Assembly (NCBI RefSeq): GCF_001457435.1 | Contig: NZ_LN881717.1 | Span: forward strand, 133,896 to 197,895 | Source: Actinobaculum massiliense | GTDB taxonomy: Bacteria > Actinomycetota > Actinomycetes > Actinomycetales > Actinomycetaceae | Direction of reading: 5' to 3' | DNA: 64,000 bases | Shown: positions 29,153-39,480 of the stretch, in pieces | How the letters are laid out: each line of letters begins with the position of its first letter | How positions within the stretch are numbered: the stretch's first letter is position 1 | Translations under genes and position numbers: made by a program | The notes under the pieces: generated by a model | Seen by the model: only the letters and a program-made list of their open reading frames with translations | What the model was told of the DNA's origin: nothing | Databases searched by the model: none

Positions 29153-30661
29153 ATGACGACTAACCCATTGCGTGCACTTACGGACCGGCGTTTGCAGAGA
29201 ATCGCCGGCCCCTGCGGCATTGTGCTTTTCGGTATCACCGGCGACCTCGCCAAGCGCAAGATCCTGCCGGCACTTTACGACCTCACCAACCGCGGCCTAC
29301 TCCCGCCGTCGTTCTCCATTGTGGGCGTGGCACGGCGAGATATTGACGTGCGGAGCGCGGTTGAACAATCCGTGCGCGAGGGCGCAAAAACACCGGTTTC
29401 GGACACCGCACTCAAGCAGCTCCTGGATGGAGTTTCGCTAATTGTTGGCGGCTACGACGATCCGGAAATGTATCGCGCACTGGCGCAGCATTTGCGTGGG
29501 CTTGATGAAACGCGGGGTACCGGCGGAAACTTCGCCTTCTACCTGTCGATTCCCCCGCGTCTATTCCCGGTGGTTACCGAGGGGCTGGCGGGCGCCGACC
29601 TGAACCGGGGCGAGAACGGGAGCTGGCGGCGCGTGGTGATTGAAAAGCCCTTCGGGCGCGATCTCGCCTCCGCACGCGAACTCGACGAAACAGTGCGGGC
29701 CGTGTTCCCCGAAAGCTCGGTGTTCCGCATTGACCACTACCTCGGCAAAGAAACCGTGCAGAATATTATGGCGTTGCGCTTTGCCAACGAGCTGTACGAG
29801 CCGATTTGGAACTCCGCGCACGTCGACCACGTGCAAATCACCATGGCGGAGGACATAGGTATTGGTTCGCGCGCCGGATATTACGACGGTATTGGAGCCA
29901 CCCGTGACGTCATTCAAAACCACCTGCTCCAGCTCCTCGCACTCACCGCTATGGAAGAGCCGGTGGCCTTCACCGCCGATGCCGTGCGCGCCGAAAAGGA
30001 AAAGGTGCTCAAGGCAACCCACCTCTTTGGCCCGGCAGAGACGAATTCGGTGCGCGCGCAGTACGCCGGCGGCTGGCAGGGCGGAGAGCGGGTCAAGGCG
30101 TACCGCGAAGAAGACGGCATACCTGCCGATTCGATTACCGACACTTACGGCGCGATGGCGCTGGGTGTGGAAACGCGACGCTGGGCCGGGGTGCCGTTCT
30201 ATCTGCGCACCGGAAAGCGGCTGGGCCGGAGGGTTTCCGAAATCGCGATCGTTTTTAAGCGCCCGCCGTTCTTGCCGTTTGATGATATTTCTGGACTCGG
30301 GCAAAATACCCTGGTGATCCGGGTGCAACCCAACGAAGGCACCACGTTTAAGTTCGGCTCGAAGGTGCCGGGGTCAGAAATGCGCCTGCGCGACGTCACC
30401 ATGGATTTTGCCTATGGCCACGCTTTTACCGAATACACCCCCGAAGCCTACGAGCGGCTCATTTTGGATGTTCTCCTTGGCGAACCGCCGCTATTCCCCC
30501 AGTGGCGCGAGGTAGAAGAATCCTGGCGCATTATCGATCAGGTCGAAAACTATTGGGAAAGCGCCCCGGAGACTCTTGAGACCTATCACCCGGGCACCTG
30601 GGGGCCGGCGGGTGCCGATGCAATGCTCGCTGCAAATGGCCACGTGTGGCGGCGCCCCTAG
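29153..30661 (+). CDS. zwf: glucose-6-phosphate 1-dehydrogenase
   Basis: Oxidises glucose-6-phosphate to 6-phosphogluconolactone with NADP. The dinucleotide motif GITGDLAKRK is at 27-36, EKPFG at 164-168, and the active-site RIDHYLGKE at 192-200. 502 residues is normal. AAGGA lies three bases before the ATG. opcA, its actinobacterial assembly/activator partner, begins 20 bases downstream. No lactonase gene follows. Confidence 0.98.
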   Translation: MTTNPLRALTDRRLQRIAGPCGIVLFGITGDLAKRKILPALYDLTNRGLLPPSFSIVGVARRDIDVRSAVEQSVREGAKTPVSDTALKQLLDGVSLIVGGYDDPEMYRALAQHLRGLDETRGTGGNFAFYLSIPPRLFPVVTEGLAGADLNRGENGSWRRVVIEKPFGRDLASARELDETVRAVFPESSVFRIDHYLGKETVQNIMALRFANELYEPIWNSAHVDHVQITMAEDIGIGSRAGYYDGIGATRDVIQNHLLQLLALTAMEEPVAFTADAVRAEKEKVLKATHLFGPAETNSVRAQYAGGWQGGERVKAYREEDGIPADSITDTYGAMALGVETRRWAGVPFYLRTGKRLGRRVSEIAIVFKRPPFLPFDDISGLGQNTLVIRVQPNEGTTFKFGSKVPGSEMRLRDVTMDFAYGHAFTEYTPEAYERLILDVLLGEPPLFPQWREVEESWRIIDQVENYWESAPETLETYHPGTWGPAGADAMLAANGHVWRRP

Positions 30662-30681
30662 CGAAAACTTCTGGGAGAAAA

Positions 30682-31644
30682 ATGATTACTCATATGACGA
30701 ATACTACGGCGGCTAAGGTCGGCTCTCGCCTTGACGAGCTACGCGGCACCGCCGGATCCGGTGCTCTTGGCCGGGTTTTGACGCTGATTATTTTGGCGGA
30801 AACCGAGGGCGGCGTTCGCGACGCGCTCTCAGCCGCGGCCGGGGCCTCCCGCGCGCATCCGGCGCGGATTATTGTGCTCCTGAGAGCCGGCGGAAAACCG
30901 GAAGCCGCGGAGAGCGGTGAAGATCGGGCGTCCTCGCGGCTTGACGCGGAGATTCGTACCGGATCGGAAGCGGGGGCTTCGGAAATTGTTATTTTGCGGA
31001 CCGTGGGAGACGCCGGCACCAATGCCGAAACGCTCGTTACGCCGCTCCTCCTTCCGGACGCGCCGATTGTTTCCTGGTGGATACAAAAAGCTCCGGATAA
31101 TCCCGCCGCAACCGAGATTGGAAAAATGGCGCAGCGCCGGATTACAACCAGCCGTACCGCCGATGATCCGCTCCGAATGCTGAGCAACCTCCGCGAGGCC
31201 TACCAACCCGGAGATACCGACCTGGCGTGGGCAGGAATCACTCTCTGGCGCAACCATATCGCCGCCATGGTCGACGAATTCGCGCACCAGGCGGATACCG
31301 AGGAACTGATTACCGGCGGCGTGGTAGACGGAAATCCAAATAATGCCTCGACGTACCTCATGGTGGCGTGGTTGCGGCTCCTTAGTGGGGCAGACATTAC
31401 GCTGACGCCGGGGCGCGGAAGCGCAATTAATTCAGTGACGCTTAGCTTGCGCGGACCGGGCGAGATTAGCCTGCGCCGCTCACCCGGATCAGATTTCGCA
31501 GTGATGCACCGCCCGGGCCGTCACGACCAGGAAGTTTCGCTTCCCCGCCGAAGCATCGAAGCGATGTTAATTGAGGATCTGCGCGATCTTAATCCCGACC
31601 CCGCGTATGCGGCGGTACTTCAGAGCGCCTACTTCAACAACTGA
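30682..31644 (+). CDS. opcA: OpcA, glucose-6-phosphate dehydrogenase assembly protein
   Basis: A 320-residue partner of Zwf found in Actinobacteria and cyanobacteria. Recognisable segments: the internal PDAPIVSWWIQKAP and ISRTADDP-like TSRTADDPLRML, plus a C-terminal half with TPGRGSAINSV. I choose the ATG at 30682, with GGGAG just upstream, over a start 12 codons earlier that would overlap zwf. Known for the family: OpcA is needed for Zwf activity. The sequence alone does not show the mechanism. Confidence 0.92.
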   Translation: MITHMTNTTAAKVGSRLDELRGTAGSGALGRVLTLIILAETEGGVRDALSAAAGASRAHPARIIVLLRAGGKPEAAESGEDRASSRLDAEIRTGSEAGASEIVILRTVGDAGTNAETLVTPLLLPDAPIVSWWIQKAPDNPAATEIGKMAQRRITTSRTADDPLRMLSNLREAYQPGDTDLAWAGITLWRNHIAAMVDEFAHQADTEELITGGVVDGNPNNASTYLMVAWLRLLSGADITLTPGRGSAINSVTLSLRGPGEISLRRSPGSDFAVMHRPGRHDQEVSLPRRSIEAMLIEDLRDLNPDPAYAAVLQSAYFNN

Positions 31645-31673
31645 TCGAAAACATTTTTTCAATATGCTTTTCC

Positions 31674-31701
31674 TTGATTCGTGTACTGCGGAGAGTAGAA
31701 T
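31674..31701 (+). promoter_or_regulatory. candidate sigma-70-type promoter of the bacteriocin cassette
   Basis: TTGATT (31674-31679) and TAGAAT (31696-31701), separated by 16 bases, sit in the AT-rich gap after opcA. The start of transcription would be near 31708, about 50 bases before the bacteriocin ATG. This suggests that the cassette has its own promoter. Confidence 0.55.
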
Positions 31702-31756
31702 CATCCTCATAACGCAATTAACTGAATAGTCATAACGATTCGGCAGGGCAATTAAT

Positions 31757-32071
31757 ATGTCAAAAATAAGCCGGGTAACGGCAAAAATACTATCGGGAGT
31801 TGGTGCTCTGATTCTCGTAGCCGCTCCCGTAGCCATGGCGTCAGTGCAGTATCCCGCTGAGGGTGGTATATGGGAGTACGGTAAAAGGGGCTTCGGCAAA
31901 GCTTATTCTTACTATACCGTCAATAGAACACATGGGTCATCAATCGCAAATGCCAATGACACTAAATTGCTATTTCGCTCCACTAACACCGTGGCCGGTA
32001 AGAAGTCAATAGCGGAATATCAAGGCCGTACGCCCTGGCAGAATTTTCATTACCATTACAGGGTCTCGTAG
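31757..32071 (+). CDS. lactococcin 972-like bacteriocin precursor
   Basis: A 104-residue secreted peptide. It has a Sec signal (basic start, hydrophobic core about 10-25) with AMA at 26-28, so cleavage is predicted after A28, leaving a 76-residue mature part. That part opens with EGGIWEYG, then repeated aromatic and small residues, THGSS, and an aromatic C-terminal FHYHYRVS. Known family: lactococcin 972 is a cysteine-free, Sec-exported bacteriocin that begins EGTW and is rich in Gly, Ser, His and Tyr; it blocks septum formation through lipid II. This peptide also has no Cys. The two genes that follow are the usual partners of the family. AGGG lies nine bases before the ATG. Activity is inferred, not shown. 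Confidence 0.85.
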   Translation: MSKISRVTAKILSGVGALILVAAPVAMASVQYPAEGGIWEYGKRGFGKAYSYYTVNRTHGSSIANANDTKLLFRSTNTVAGKKSIAEYQGRTPWQNFHYHYRVS

Positions 32072-32090
32072 CCGTTAGTTTCAAGCTCCT

Positions 32091-34022
32091 ATGAGAAACC
32101 TACTACGCGTTTTAGGGGTTGCTACGGCCATAATTGGTTGTCTTTTCGCGGGCGTTTCGGTCGTCCACGAACAGGAGGATTTTCCTCCGGGAACCAATTT
32201 TAACTTTGGGCTGATTACTGAAGGTGCTCAGCTCGAAAAAACAACCATCGTTTCACACATCTCTGAACTCGCCGTCAGACTAGGTACGCCAATTTTTAAG
32301 AACGCACCCAGCTTTATAGACGGTGATGCCAACGTGGACGTCATTTACTTTCCGGCATCGGGGATCCAACTCCAAGGTAGGGTGCCCTGGTTGTCGGCCG
32401 TTGACGGCCAGTACGTGGCTCCGGAGGATATCGGTACTCGAACGCTAACGGGTAGTTACGCGATTCAGTCCGCTGGCGGGCAGGAACGAATAATCCGGGA
32501 CTGGGCTGAGGAAACCGGACTCGAACTCACCGGTTTCGATCGTCTGAGTCCGGTACACACCTCATCCCAACTTGTTCGGAGCGGAATAGGATATGCGCTC
32601 GGCACGCTCATCCTCCTCGCGCTTTCGTCTTGTCTGTTTATATTCGCGCGTCGACGCACCGCGCGAAAGGTATTACTAACCTCAGGCGTTGCTCGGTGGC
32701 GTATTCACTACCATGACGTATGGGAAGTCTGGCGAACCTTTTCGTTTGCCGCGCTCTTTACCTACGCACTCATTGTGTTAGCTTGCCTGGTATGGGGCTG
32801 GACTAGGACCGATCCCTTTGTTTGGCGCAGTTTTACCCAGTTGCTCGCATTACTTGCGATTTGCCTGGTAGTGACGGTAGCGGCGTCGCGGCTCGCTCTA
32901 CCCCGGATTCGCGATGCTGGTATTCGCACCACGGTACCCGATCGGCGCCTCAATCTGGGAGCTGGAGTAGCGCGCGCCTTGGGACTCGTCTTGATCGTAT
33001 TCATGTTGCCACTCAGCATCTACAGTGCGACTCTCGCGCACGCCAACGAGGAGCAACTACAGCAATGGACGCGGGCGCAGGATGCGGTGCGCCTTCAGAT
33101 CTCCGCATCAATTGATTCCAGCGCGGCGCAAGAAGCGTATATATCGGCAGCGAGTGAGTTTCTTTCGACTAGCGCACAGGAAAATTTACCGGCATTTTCG
33201 GCGGTAATTGATCAACTCATGGATATTCCTGTGCCCGACGGGTACGACCACATCATCCTGGCGGACCGTAACTACATAAACCTCATGGGAATTACGGTAT
33301 CTGACCTCGCTCTGGTGAATGTCGATTCATCCACCCGCGATGCCCTTTCCACACTCGCTACTAACGGTGCGGGAATCTCCGCTCATTACTATTCTTGGAA
33401 CAACGAAGATGCTTTTCCCGCTATCGGTCCATCCCTTTTGGATGCGAGCAACACCGTAAAAACCAGTAATCCACTCATCGTAGTTCTGGAGAATCCCTAT
33501 CAAGAACTAGATCAGCTCGGAGCGCTTGGATCTTTTCTTGTCAACGGGCAGGTTATCTTTAGCAACCCGGATAAAGTACTAGAGCTTGCTACGAAAAGCG
33601 GCTTCTCTTCATTTATTCTCGGAGTAGATAACGTGACGGACGCTTTTGCCGCAGAGGCGCAGTTTCAACGGATACTTAAGATTTCAGGAGTCCTCGCTAC
33701 TTTCATCGCGGCGGCAACCGTGGGGTTAATGCTTTTCGTTGCGGCCTTAAACTGGGGAAACAGTAACCCGGAGCAAATTTTTGCGCTATATACTGCCGGG
33801 TCTCCGCGGCATCACATAGTGCGGACGCGCATCCGGAAAGAATTTGCGTTGGCGGTGATAGCGTGCGCAATTGGCGCTACCCTCGCCGTAATGCAGTTGG
33901 ATAATCTTCTCTACGCGGGGACGATCGTAGCCCTCGTTTTGCTCGTATACATGGGCGGTACCTATTGGACTCACCTTCACGTTGTCCGAGCTATCTCACT
34001 AAAAACTATTCACCGCACCTGA
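32091..34022 (+). CDS. bacteriocin-associated large integral membrane protein
   Basis: A 643-residue membrane protein that starts 19 bases after the bacteriocin gene. Hydrophobic segments lie near residues 5-25, 168-188, 217-238, 248-266, 290-312, 553-575, 598-618 and 622-640. A large extracytoplasmic region falls between the first two, and a second (about 315-545) between the fifth and sixth. This shape, with a short ABC ATPase next, matches the bacteriocin-associated membrane protein of lactococcin-972-type operons. Expected role: producer immunity and/or export through an ABC complex, which is inference. No Shine-Dalgarno is evident, so translation may be coupled. Base composition is more A+T-rich than in neighbouring genes. 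Confidence 0.8.
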   Translation: MRNLLRVLGVATAIIGCLFAGVSVVHEQEDFPPGTNFNFGLITEGAQLEKTTIVSHISELAVRLGTPIFKNAPSFIDGDANVDVIYFPASGIQLQGRVPWLSAVDGQYVAPEDIGTRTLTGSYAIQSAGGQERIIRDWAEETGLELTGFDRLSPVHTSSQLVRSGIGYALGTLILLALSSCLFIFARRRTARKVLLTSGVARWRIHYHDVWEVWRTFSFAALFTYALIVLACLVWGWTRTDPFVWRSFTQLLALLAICLVVTVAASRLALPRIRDAGIRTTVPDRRLNLGAGVARALGLVLIVFMLPLSIYSATLAHANEEQLQQWTRAQDAVRLQISASIDSSAAQEAYISAASEFLSTSAQENLPAFSAVIDQLMDIPVPDGYDHIILADRNYINLMGITVSDLALVNVDSSTRDALSTLATNGAGISAHYYSWNNEDAFPAIGPSLLDASNTVKTSNPLIVVLENPYQELDQLGALGSFLVNGQVIFSNPDKVLELATKSGFSSFILGVDNVTDAFAAEAQFQRILKISGVLATFIAAATVGLMLFVAALNWGNSNPEQIFALYTAGSPRHHIVRTRIRKEFALAVIACAIGATLAVMQLDNLLYAGTIVALVLLVYMGGTYWTHLHVVRAISLKTIHRT

Positions 34023-34036
34023 AGTTGTAGGAAACT

Positions 34037-34672
34037 ATGTCTATTATCACACGCGATTTACGTATGGAGATCACGGGCCGAACCATTTTTAGCGATGTCA
34101 ACGTGTCTGTTTCCTCAGGCCAAATTACCGCTCTCGTGGGTCCTTCTGGGAGCGGCAAAACTACGTTGCTGAATATCTTAGGGTTGCTTCTGCGCCCGAC
34201 GGCTGGATTAGTGGAGATCGACGGCGAAGACGCCACCGGATGGAAAGAAAACAAAATTCAGCGATTTTGGCGAGAGAAAGCTGCCTTTATCTACCAAGAC
34301 GCGGGGATCATCCCCGGCCGTACAGTCGCTTATAACGTAAATCTTCGTGGCCCGAACATTTTCGGGCGCTTTCCGAACCCAGATCATGACACCCTACGCG
34401 CGCTCGAGGCAGTAGGAATGCAGAGCCGTATACAGGAAGACGTTACGGTGCTTTCAGGCGGCGAAAAGCAACGTGTTGGCATTGCGCGGGCGCTTTATCG
34501 CCAAGCGCGGTACATCTACGCAGATGAGCCAACCGCATCGCTAGATGCGGCCAATCGCGCCCAGGTCATTTCATTGCTCGAAGAAGCGGCACGAGCTGGA
34601 AGCGCCGTTATCGTGGCTACCCACGACGAGCACCTTATGGAACACTGCCAACTACTCGTGCATGTCGGCTAA
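34037..34672 (+). CDS. ABC transporter ATP-binding protein of the bacteriocin cassette
   Basis: A 211-residue single ABC domain of the MacB/LolD-like group used by lactococcin-972-type systems. Walker A GPSGSGKT (35-42), Q-loop YQD (86-88), LSGGE (139-143), Walker B YIYADE (159-164) and switch His196 (THDE) are all intact, so it should hydrolyse ATP. It is expected to pair with the preceding membrane protein. TAGGA is upstream of the ATG. The gene ends 27 bases from the convergent secG stop, with no convincing terminator between. Confidence 0.9.
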   Translation: MSIITRDLRMEITGRTIFSDVNVSVSSGQITALVGPSGSGKTTLLNILGLLLRPTAGLVEIDGEDATGWKENKIQRFWREKAAFIYQDAGIIPGRTVAYNVNLRGPNIFGRFPNPDHDTLRALEAVGMQSRIQEDVTVLSGGEKQRVGIARALYRQARYIYADEPTASLDAANRAQVISLLEEAARAGSAVIVATHDEHLMEHCQLLVHVG

Positions 34673-34699
34673 ATTTTAGGGCAAGCGAGTTACGTGATT

Positions 34700-34942
34700 T
34701 TAGCCGAACTTGACGATCAAGCCGATAAGAACCACGGAGATGAGCCAGACGATGCCCAGCCCCACGGTAATACGGTTAAGATTCCGTTCGGCCACGCCCG
34801 ATGAACGCATCGAGGTGGAGATTCCTCCACCGAACATTTCGGAAATTCCGCCGCCCTTACCCTTGTGGAGCAGAATCGAGAGCGTCAAAAGAATGCTCGT
34901 CAGAAGCAGAAGTGCCTCGCAAACGTAAAGCAGAACGGTCAC
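34700..34942 (-). CDS. secG: protein translocase subunit SecG
   Basis: Small subunit of the SecYEG channel. The 80-residue product has two membrane helices (about 3-24 and 57-78) and the conserved loop HKGKGGGISEMFGG (26-39). The GTG start has AAGGA about eight bases upstream. It follows tpiA after a hairpin, the standard actinobacterial order. Confidence 0.95.
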   Translation of the reverse strand: MTVLLYVCEALLLLTSILLTLSILLHKGKGGGISEMFGGGISTSMRSSGVAERNLNRITVGLGIVWLISVVLIGLIVKFG

Positions 34943-35041
34943 GCCGTGGTTCCTTTCAATATGTTCCTGCGGCCATACATAGCGTCAGGTCGGAGCCATG
35001 ATGATGCACGCGCAGAAAAGCGACGTTATTTAGTTTAGCCG

Positions 35042-35078
35042 AAGAGCGCGGATAGGTAAGAAACCCATCCGCGCTCTT
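35042..35078 (-). terminator. hairpin between tpiA and secG
   Basis: A perfect 12-bp stem (35042-35053 with 35067-35078), whose loop can extend pairing (GGT/ACC). It lies just after the tpiA stop on the minus strand. There is no T run, so it may be a partial terminator or an RNA-stabilising structure that sets secG level. Confidence 0.6.
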
Positions 35079-35091
35079 GGTCACTGTTGAC

Positions 35092-35871
35092 TTAGGCCGC
35101 CTGGTACGTGACAATCTTGGCGAAATCTTCAGCCTTGAGGCTGGCTCCGCCGACCAGTGCGCCGTCGACGTCAGGCTGGGACATAATGTCCGCCACGTTC
35201 GCCGGCTTCACGGATCCACCGTACTGAATGCGAACCGCTTCGGCAGTAGCATCGTCGAAAAGCTCGCCGATGCGCTGGCGAATAGCTCCGCACACCTCCT
35301 GGGCGTCTTCCGGGGTTGCTACCTCGCCAGTGCCGATGGCCCAGATGGGCTCATAGGCGATAACCGACTTCGCAACCTCTTCGGCGGAAAGCCCGGCGAG
35401 CATTGCGTCGATCTGGCCGACCACGTACTCCACCTGCTTGCCTTCCCTGCGCACCTCGAGCGCTTCGCCGCAGCACATGATCGGGGTGAGGCCGGCATCA
35501 AGCGCCTTCTTGGCCTTCTCCCCCACCAACTCGTTGGATTCGCCGTGGTATTCACGCCGCTCCGAGTGGCCCACTACGACGTACCTGCAACCAAGCTTGG
35601 TCAGCATTGTCGTCGAAATGTCACCCGTGTACGCACCCTCGTCGTGGGTTGAAACGTCCTGAGCGCCGTACTTGATCTTCAGCCCGTCAGACTCGCACAG
35701 GGTCTGGATCGAACGAAGATCGGTGAACGGAGGCAGAACAACAACCTCTACCTTCGAGAAGTCATGCTTGACGTCCTCGAGCGTCCAAGCGAGTTTCTGA
35801 ACCAGGTGGGTAGCCTCGAGATGATCGAGGTTCATCTTCCAGTTACCCGCCATAATCGGGGTACGTGCCAT
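35092..35871 (-). CDS. tpiA: triosephosphate isomerase
   Basis: Interconverts dihydroxyacetone phosphate and glyceraldehyde-3-phosphate. Active-site residues are seen: N10 and K12 (GNWKMN), H102 (VVGHSERR) and E174 ([11 protein letters not shown]), plus the phosphate-binding YGGSVKPAN. 259 residues. The ATG is two bases from the pgk stop. Confidence 0.98.
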   Translation of the reverse strand: MARTPIMAGNWKMNLDHLEATHLVQKLAWTLEDVKHDFSKVEVVVLPPFTDLRSIQTLCESDGLKIKYGAQDVSTHDEGAYTGDISTTMLTKLGCRYVVVGHSERREYHGESNELVGEKAKKALDAGLTPIMCCGEALEVRREGKQVEYVVGQIDAMLAGLSAEEVAKSVIAYEPIWAIGTGEVATPEDAQEVCGAIRQRIGELFDDATAEAVRIQYGGSVKPANVADIMSQPDVDGALVGGASLKAEDFAKIVTYQAA

Positions 35872-35873
35872 TA

Positions 35874-37067
35874 CTAATCCTCCAGAACTGCGATACCGGG
35901 GAGAGTCTTGCCCTCGAGGAACTCGAGGGAAGCGCCGCCACCGGTCGAAATGTGGTTGAACTTGGACTCATCGAAGCCGAGCGTGCGCACGGCCGCCGCG
36001 GAGTCACCGCCACCAACGATCGTGAAACCCTCGGCATCCTGCATGGCTTGAGCCACGGCCTTGGTTCCCTCAGCGAAGTCCTCAATCTCGAAGACGCCCA
36101 TCGGGCCGTTCCAGACGATGGTCTTGGAGCTGGCGATCACCTCGGCGAAGTCTTCACCGGTTTCCGGCCCGATGTCCAGGCCCGCTTCGGTCGCGGGAAT
36201 ATCGTTCGCGGAAACAATCGAGGAGGAAATGCCGGCTTCCGGCTTCTCCGCCACCACGACATCCACCGGGAGGTGAAGCTCAACGCCCTTGGCCGAGGCC
36301 TCTTCAATATACTTACGAGCGGTCTCGATCTGGTCATCTTCAACCAACGAGTTACCGATTTCCAGGCCCTTGGCGCGCAGGAAGGTGAAGGCCATTCCGC
36401 CGCCAATGAGGAGCTTGTCAGCCTTCTCGAGCAGGTTCTCGATCACGCCGATCTTGTCGGAAACCTTCGAACCGCCGAGCACCACGGTGTAGGGGCGCTC
36501 CGGATTCTCGGTGGCCTTGGAGAGGGAGTCGATTTCCTTAAAGACGAGCTCGCCGGCTGCCGAAGGCAGAAGCGTTGCGACGTCGTAATCGGAAGCCTGC
36601 GCGCGGTGAACCACGCCGAAGCCATCGGAAACGAAGACGTCCGCCAGCGAAGCGTATTCCTTGGCGAGCTCCTGGCGCTCTTCCTCCACCTTGGAGGTTT
36701 CGCGAGCGTCGAAACGAACGTTTTCCAGGAGAACGACGTCGCCGTTGTTCATAGCCTCGACCTTGGCATGGGCATCCTCACCCACGGTGTCGCCGGCGAG
36801 CACAACATCCTTGCCCAGTAGCTCACCAAGGCGCTTGGCCACGGGAGCTAGCGAGTAATCCGGGTTGACCTTGCCCTTCGGACGGCCGAGATGGGCCATC
36901 ACGATCACCTTGGCGTCGGCGTCAAGCAGGCGCTTGAGGGTCGGGAGAGCGGCGCGAATACGGCCGTCGTCAGTGATGTTCTTATCGCCGTCGAGCGGGA
37001 CGTTAAAGTCCGAGCGAACCAAAACCTTCTTGCCGGCGAGATCGCCGAGCGAATCAATAGTCCTCAA
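35874..37067 (-). CDS. pgk: phosphoglycerate kinase
   Basis: Converts 1,3-bisphosphoglycerate and ADP to 3-phosphoglycerate and ATP. Hallmarks: [11 protein letters not shown] (about 15-25), MAHLGRPKG (about 57-65), and the nucleotide-site GGGDSAAAV near residue 350. 397 residues. The start is a TTG at 37067 preceded by TTAGGAC; no ATG gives a complete N terminus. It follows gap across a strong hairpin. Confidence 0.98.
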   Translation of the reverse strand: MRTIDSLGDLAGKKVLVRSDFNVPLDGDKNITDDGRIRAALPTLKRLLDADAKVIVMAHLGRPKGKVNPDYSLAPVAKRLGELLGKDVVLAGDTVGEDAHAKVEAMNNGDVVLLENVRFDARETSKVEEERQELAKEYASLADVFVSDGFGVVHRAQASDYDVATLLPSAAGELVFKEIDSLSKATENPERPYTVVLGGSKVSDKIGVIENLLEKADKLLIGGGMAFTFLRAKGLEIGNSLVEDDQIETARKYIEEASAKGVELHLPVDVVVAEKPEAGISSSIVSANDIPATEAGLDIGPETGEDFAEVIASSKTIVWNGPMGVFEIEDFAEGTKAVAQAMQDAEGFTIVGGGDSAAAVRTLGFDESKFNHISTGGGASLEFLEGKTLPGIAVLED

Positions 37068-37108
37068 TTTTCGTCCTAACTAAGCGTTACTTCTTTTTCT
37101 TCTAAGCA

Positions 37109-37149
37109 AAGGTGCCCGTGCGCACGAATCTCGCACGCACGGGCACCTT
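37109..37149 (-). terminator. hairpin between gap and pgk
   Basis: A perfect 14-bp stem (37109-37122 with 37136-37149) with a 13-base loop, located about 35 bases after the gap stop. No T run follows on the minus strand. It probably lowers readthrough from gap into pgk or protects the gap mRNA end. Confidence 0.7.
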
Positions 37150-37183
37150 CTCACTTCATGAAACTGTTACCTGAGGTCAGTCT

Positions 37184-38197
<1,014 letters not shown>

Positions 38198-38425
38198 TTA
38201 TTTTCCTCCTCACGCGCTTCCGCGCGTATCGTCGATTCCCGCCCGATTAGCGGGGGTTCGGCCGGGATTATCTCCCGTATCCGCAATCAATTTTACCGGT
38301 TTTAGAAGGCCAGGCTTGGGCCTTCGCCCGACGCGAGTGCGACCTTTCGCACAACGGCCCTCAAAAAGCCGCGATTCCGCGCCCTTAGTCCCGTTATGCC
38401 GGGGGCGAATCGAAACCGGATACGG

Positions 38426-39406
38426 CTATAAATCTTCTCCCTGGGCCACATCTTCCGTAGTTGGTATGCCCAATTCAACGGCCTTTTTATCGGCCAACGC
38501 GTTGAGGCGCCGTAACCGGCCCGCCACCGCATCTTTCGTGGCCGGGGGGTCTAGGCGCTCCCCCAACATGGCCAAGGAATCACTCGGATATTCCACTCGC
38601 GCCATACCCGCTTGGCGGAGATTCTCCGGCACCTCGTTTCCGAGGATCTCGAAGGCGCGCTCCACCCGGAGCACTGCCACCACCGCAGCGTTGGCGCTAC
38701 GGCGCATATTGGCGTCGTCGAAATTGGCCAGGCGATTAACCGTGCCTTGCACTTCGCGTTCAACACGTAGCTCTTCCCAGCGCAACACCGCATCGTGGGC
38801 GCCCATGCGCGTGAGCATATCGGAGATACCCTCCCCGCCCCGGATGTCTACTCGCTGAGCTCCGCGCGCTTCACGCACCCGGTAGGTAATATCCAGGCGG
38901 CGCGCCAGGCCGCCAAGCGCATAAGCGGCCTCCAGACGCGGGCACACCACTTCCAATGAGGCGTTTCTTCCCGGTTCCATTAGCGAACCTCGGGCTAGAA
39001 AGGCTCCGCGCCAGGCAGCCGCAGCATCAGCCTTTGAACCTCCCACAATAAATGTTGCCATTCCCGCCACGGGCCGCCCGCGCGAATCGAGCAAACCGAG
39101 TTTGTGGGAAAGCCGCTCGCGCGGATCAGCGATCATAATTCGGTAGTGGGTGCCCTGCTTCATTTGCGATGACACCTGCGTTACCTCGGGCTCCGCCCCC
39201 AAAAGCTGCTCCGCCAGGGCGCACAGCCGACGCGCCGTTGGCTCGTGGCTGAGCTCGCATAAAATACCGAGCTGTCCATGCTGGGCCACAAATCCCCCGC
39301 CAAAGCGGAAGAGCGCGGACAGTTCCGCGATAGCGGCGGAGCGGGACGCCGGGTTCACTTTGGCAAGTTCATCTTTAACCGGCAAACTCAGAGCGGGCAA
39401 TTCCAA
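38426..39406 (-). CDS. whiA: WhiA-family regulator
   Basis: DNA-binding protein conserved across Gram-positives: a degenerate LAGLIDADG N-terminal domain (about 25-200, FRFGGGF and AFLARGSL) and a C-terminal helix-turn-helix (about 215-310, NFDDANMRRS and LAMLGERL). It controls sporulation and division in Streptomyces and division in Bacillus; here a growth/division role is inferred. 326 residues. The TTG start at 39406 has AGGAGA nearby. The 228-base gap to gap (38198-38425) holds the gap promoter region, but I cannot place its boxes reliably. Confidence 0.95.
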   Translation of the reverse strand: MELPALSLPVKDELAKVNPASRSAAIAELSALFRFGGGFVAQHGQLGILCELSHEPTARRLCALAEQLLGAEPEVTQVSSQMKQGTHYRIMIADPRERLSHKLGLLDSRGRPVAGMATFIVGGSKADAAAAWRGAFLARGSLMEPGRNASLEVVCPRLEAAYALGGLARRLDITYRVREARGAQRVDIRGGEGISDMLTRMGAHDAVLRWEELRVEREVQGTVNRLANFDDANMRRSANAAVVAVLRVERAFEILGNEVPENLRQAGMARVEYPSDSLAMLGERLDPPATKDAVAGRLRRLNALADKKAVELGIPTTEDVAQGEDL

Positions 39407-39420
39407 CCTTCACTTTCTCC

Positions 39421-39450
39421 TGTGCTCACGCGATATGGCGCGTGAGCACA
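39421..39450 (-). terminator. terminator-like hairpin between yvcK and whiA
   Basis: A perfect 12-bp stem (39421-39432 with 39439-39450) and six-base loop. It follows the yvcK stop by 30 bases. There is no T run, so strength is uncertain; whiA has its own ribosome-binding site after it. Confidence 0.55.
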
Positions 39451-39480
39451 GTGCGTACTCTCGGCACTTACACGCCGTGC

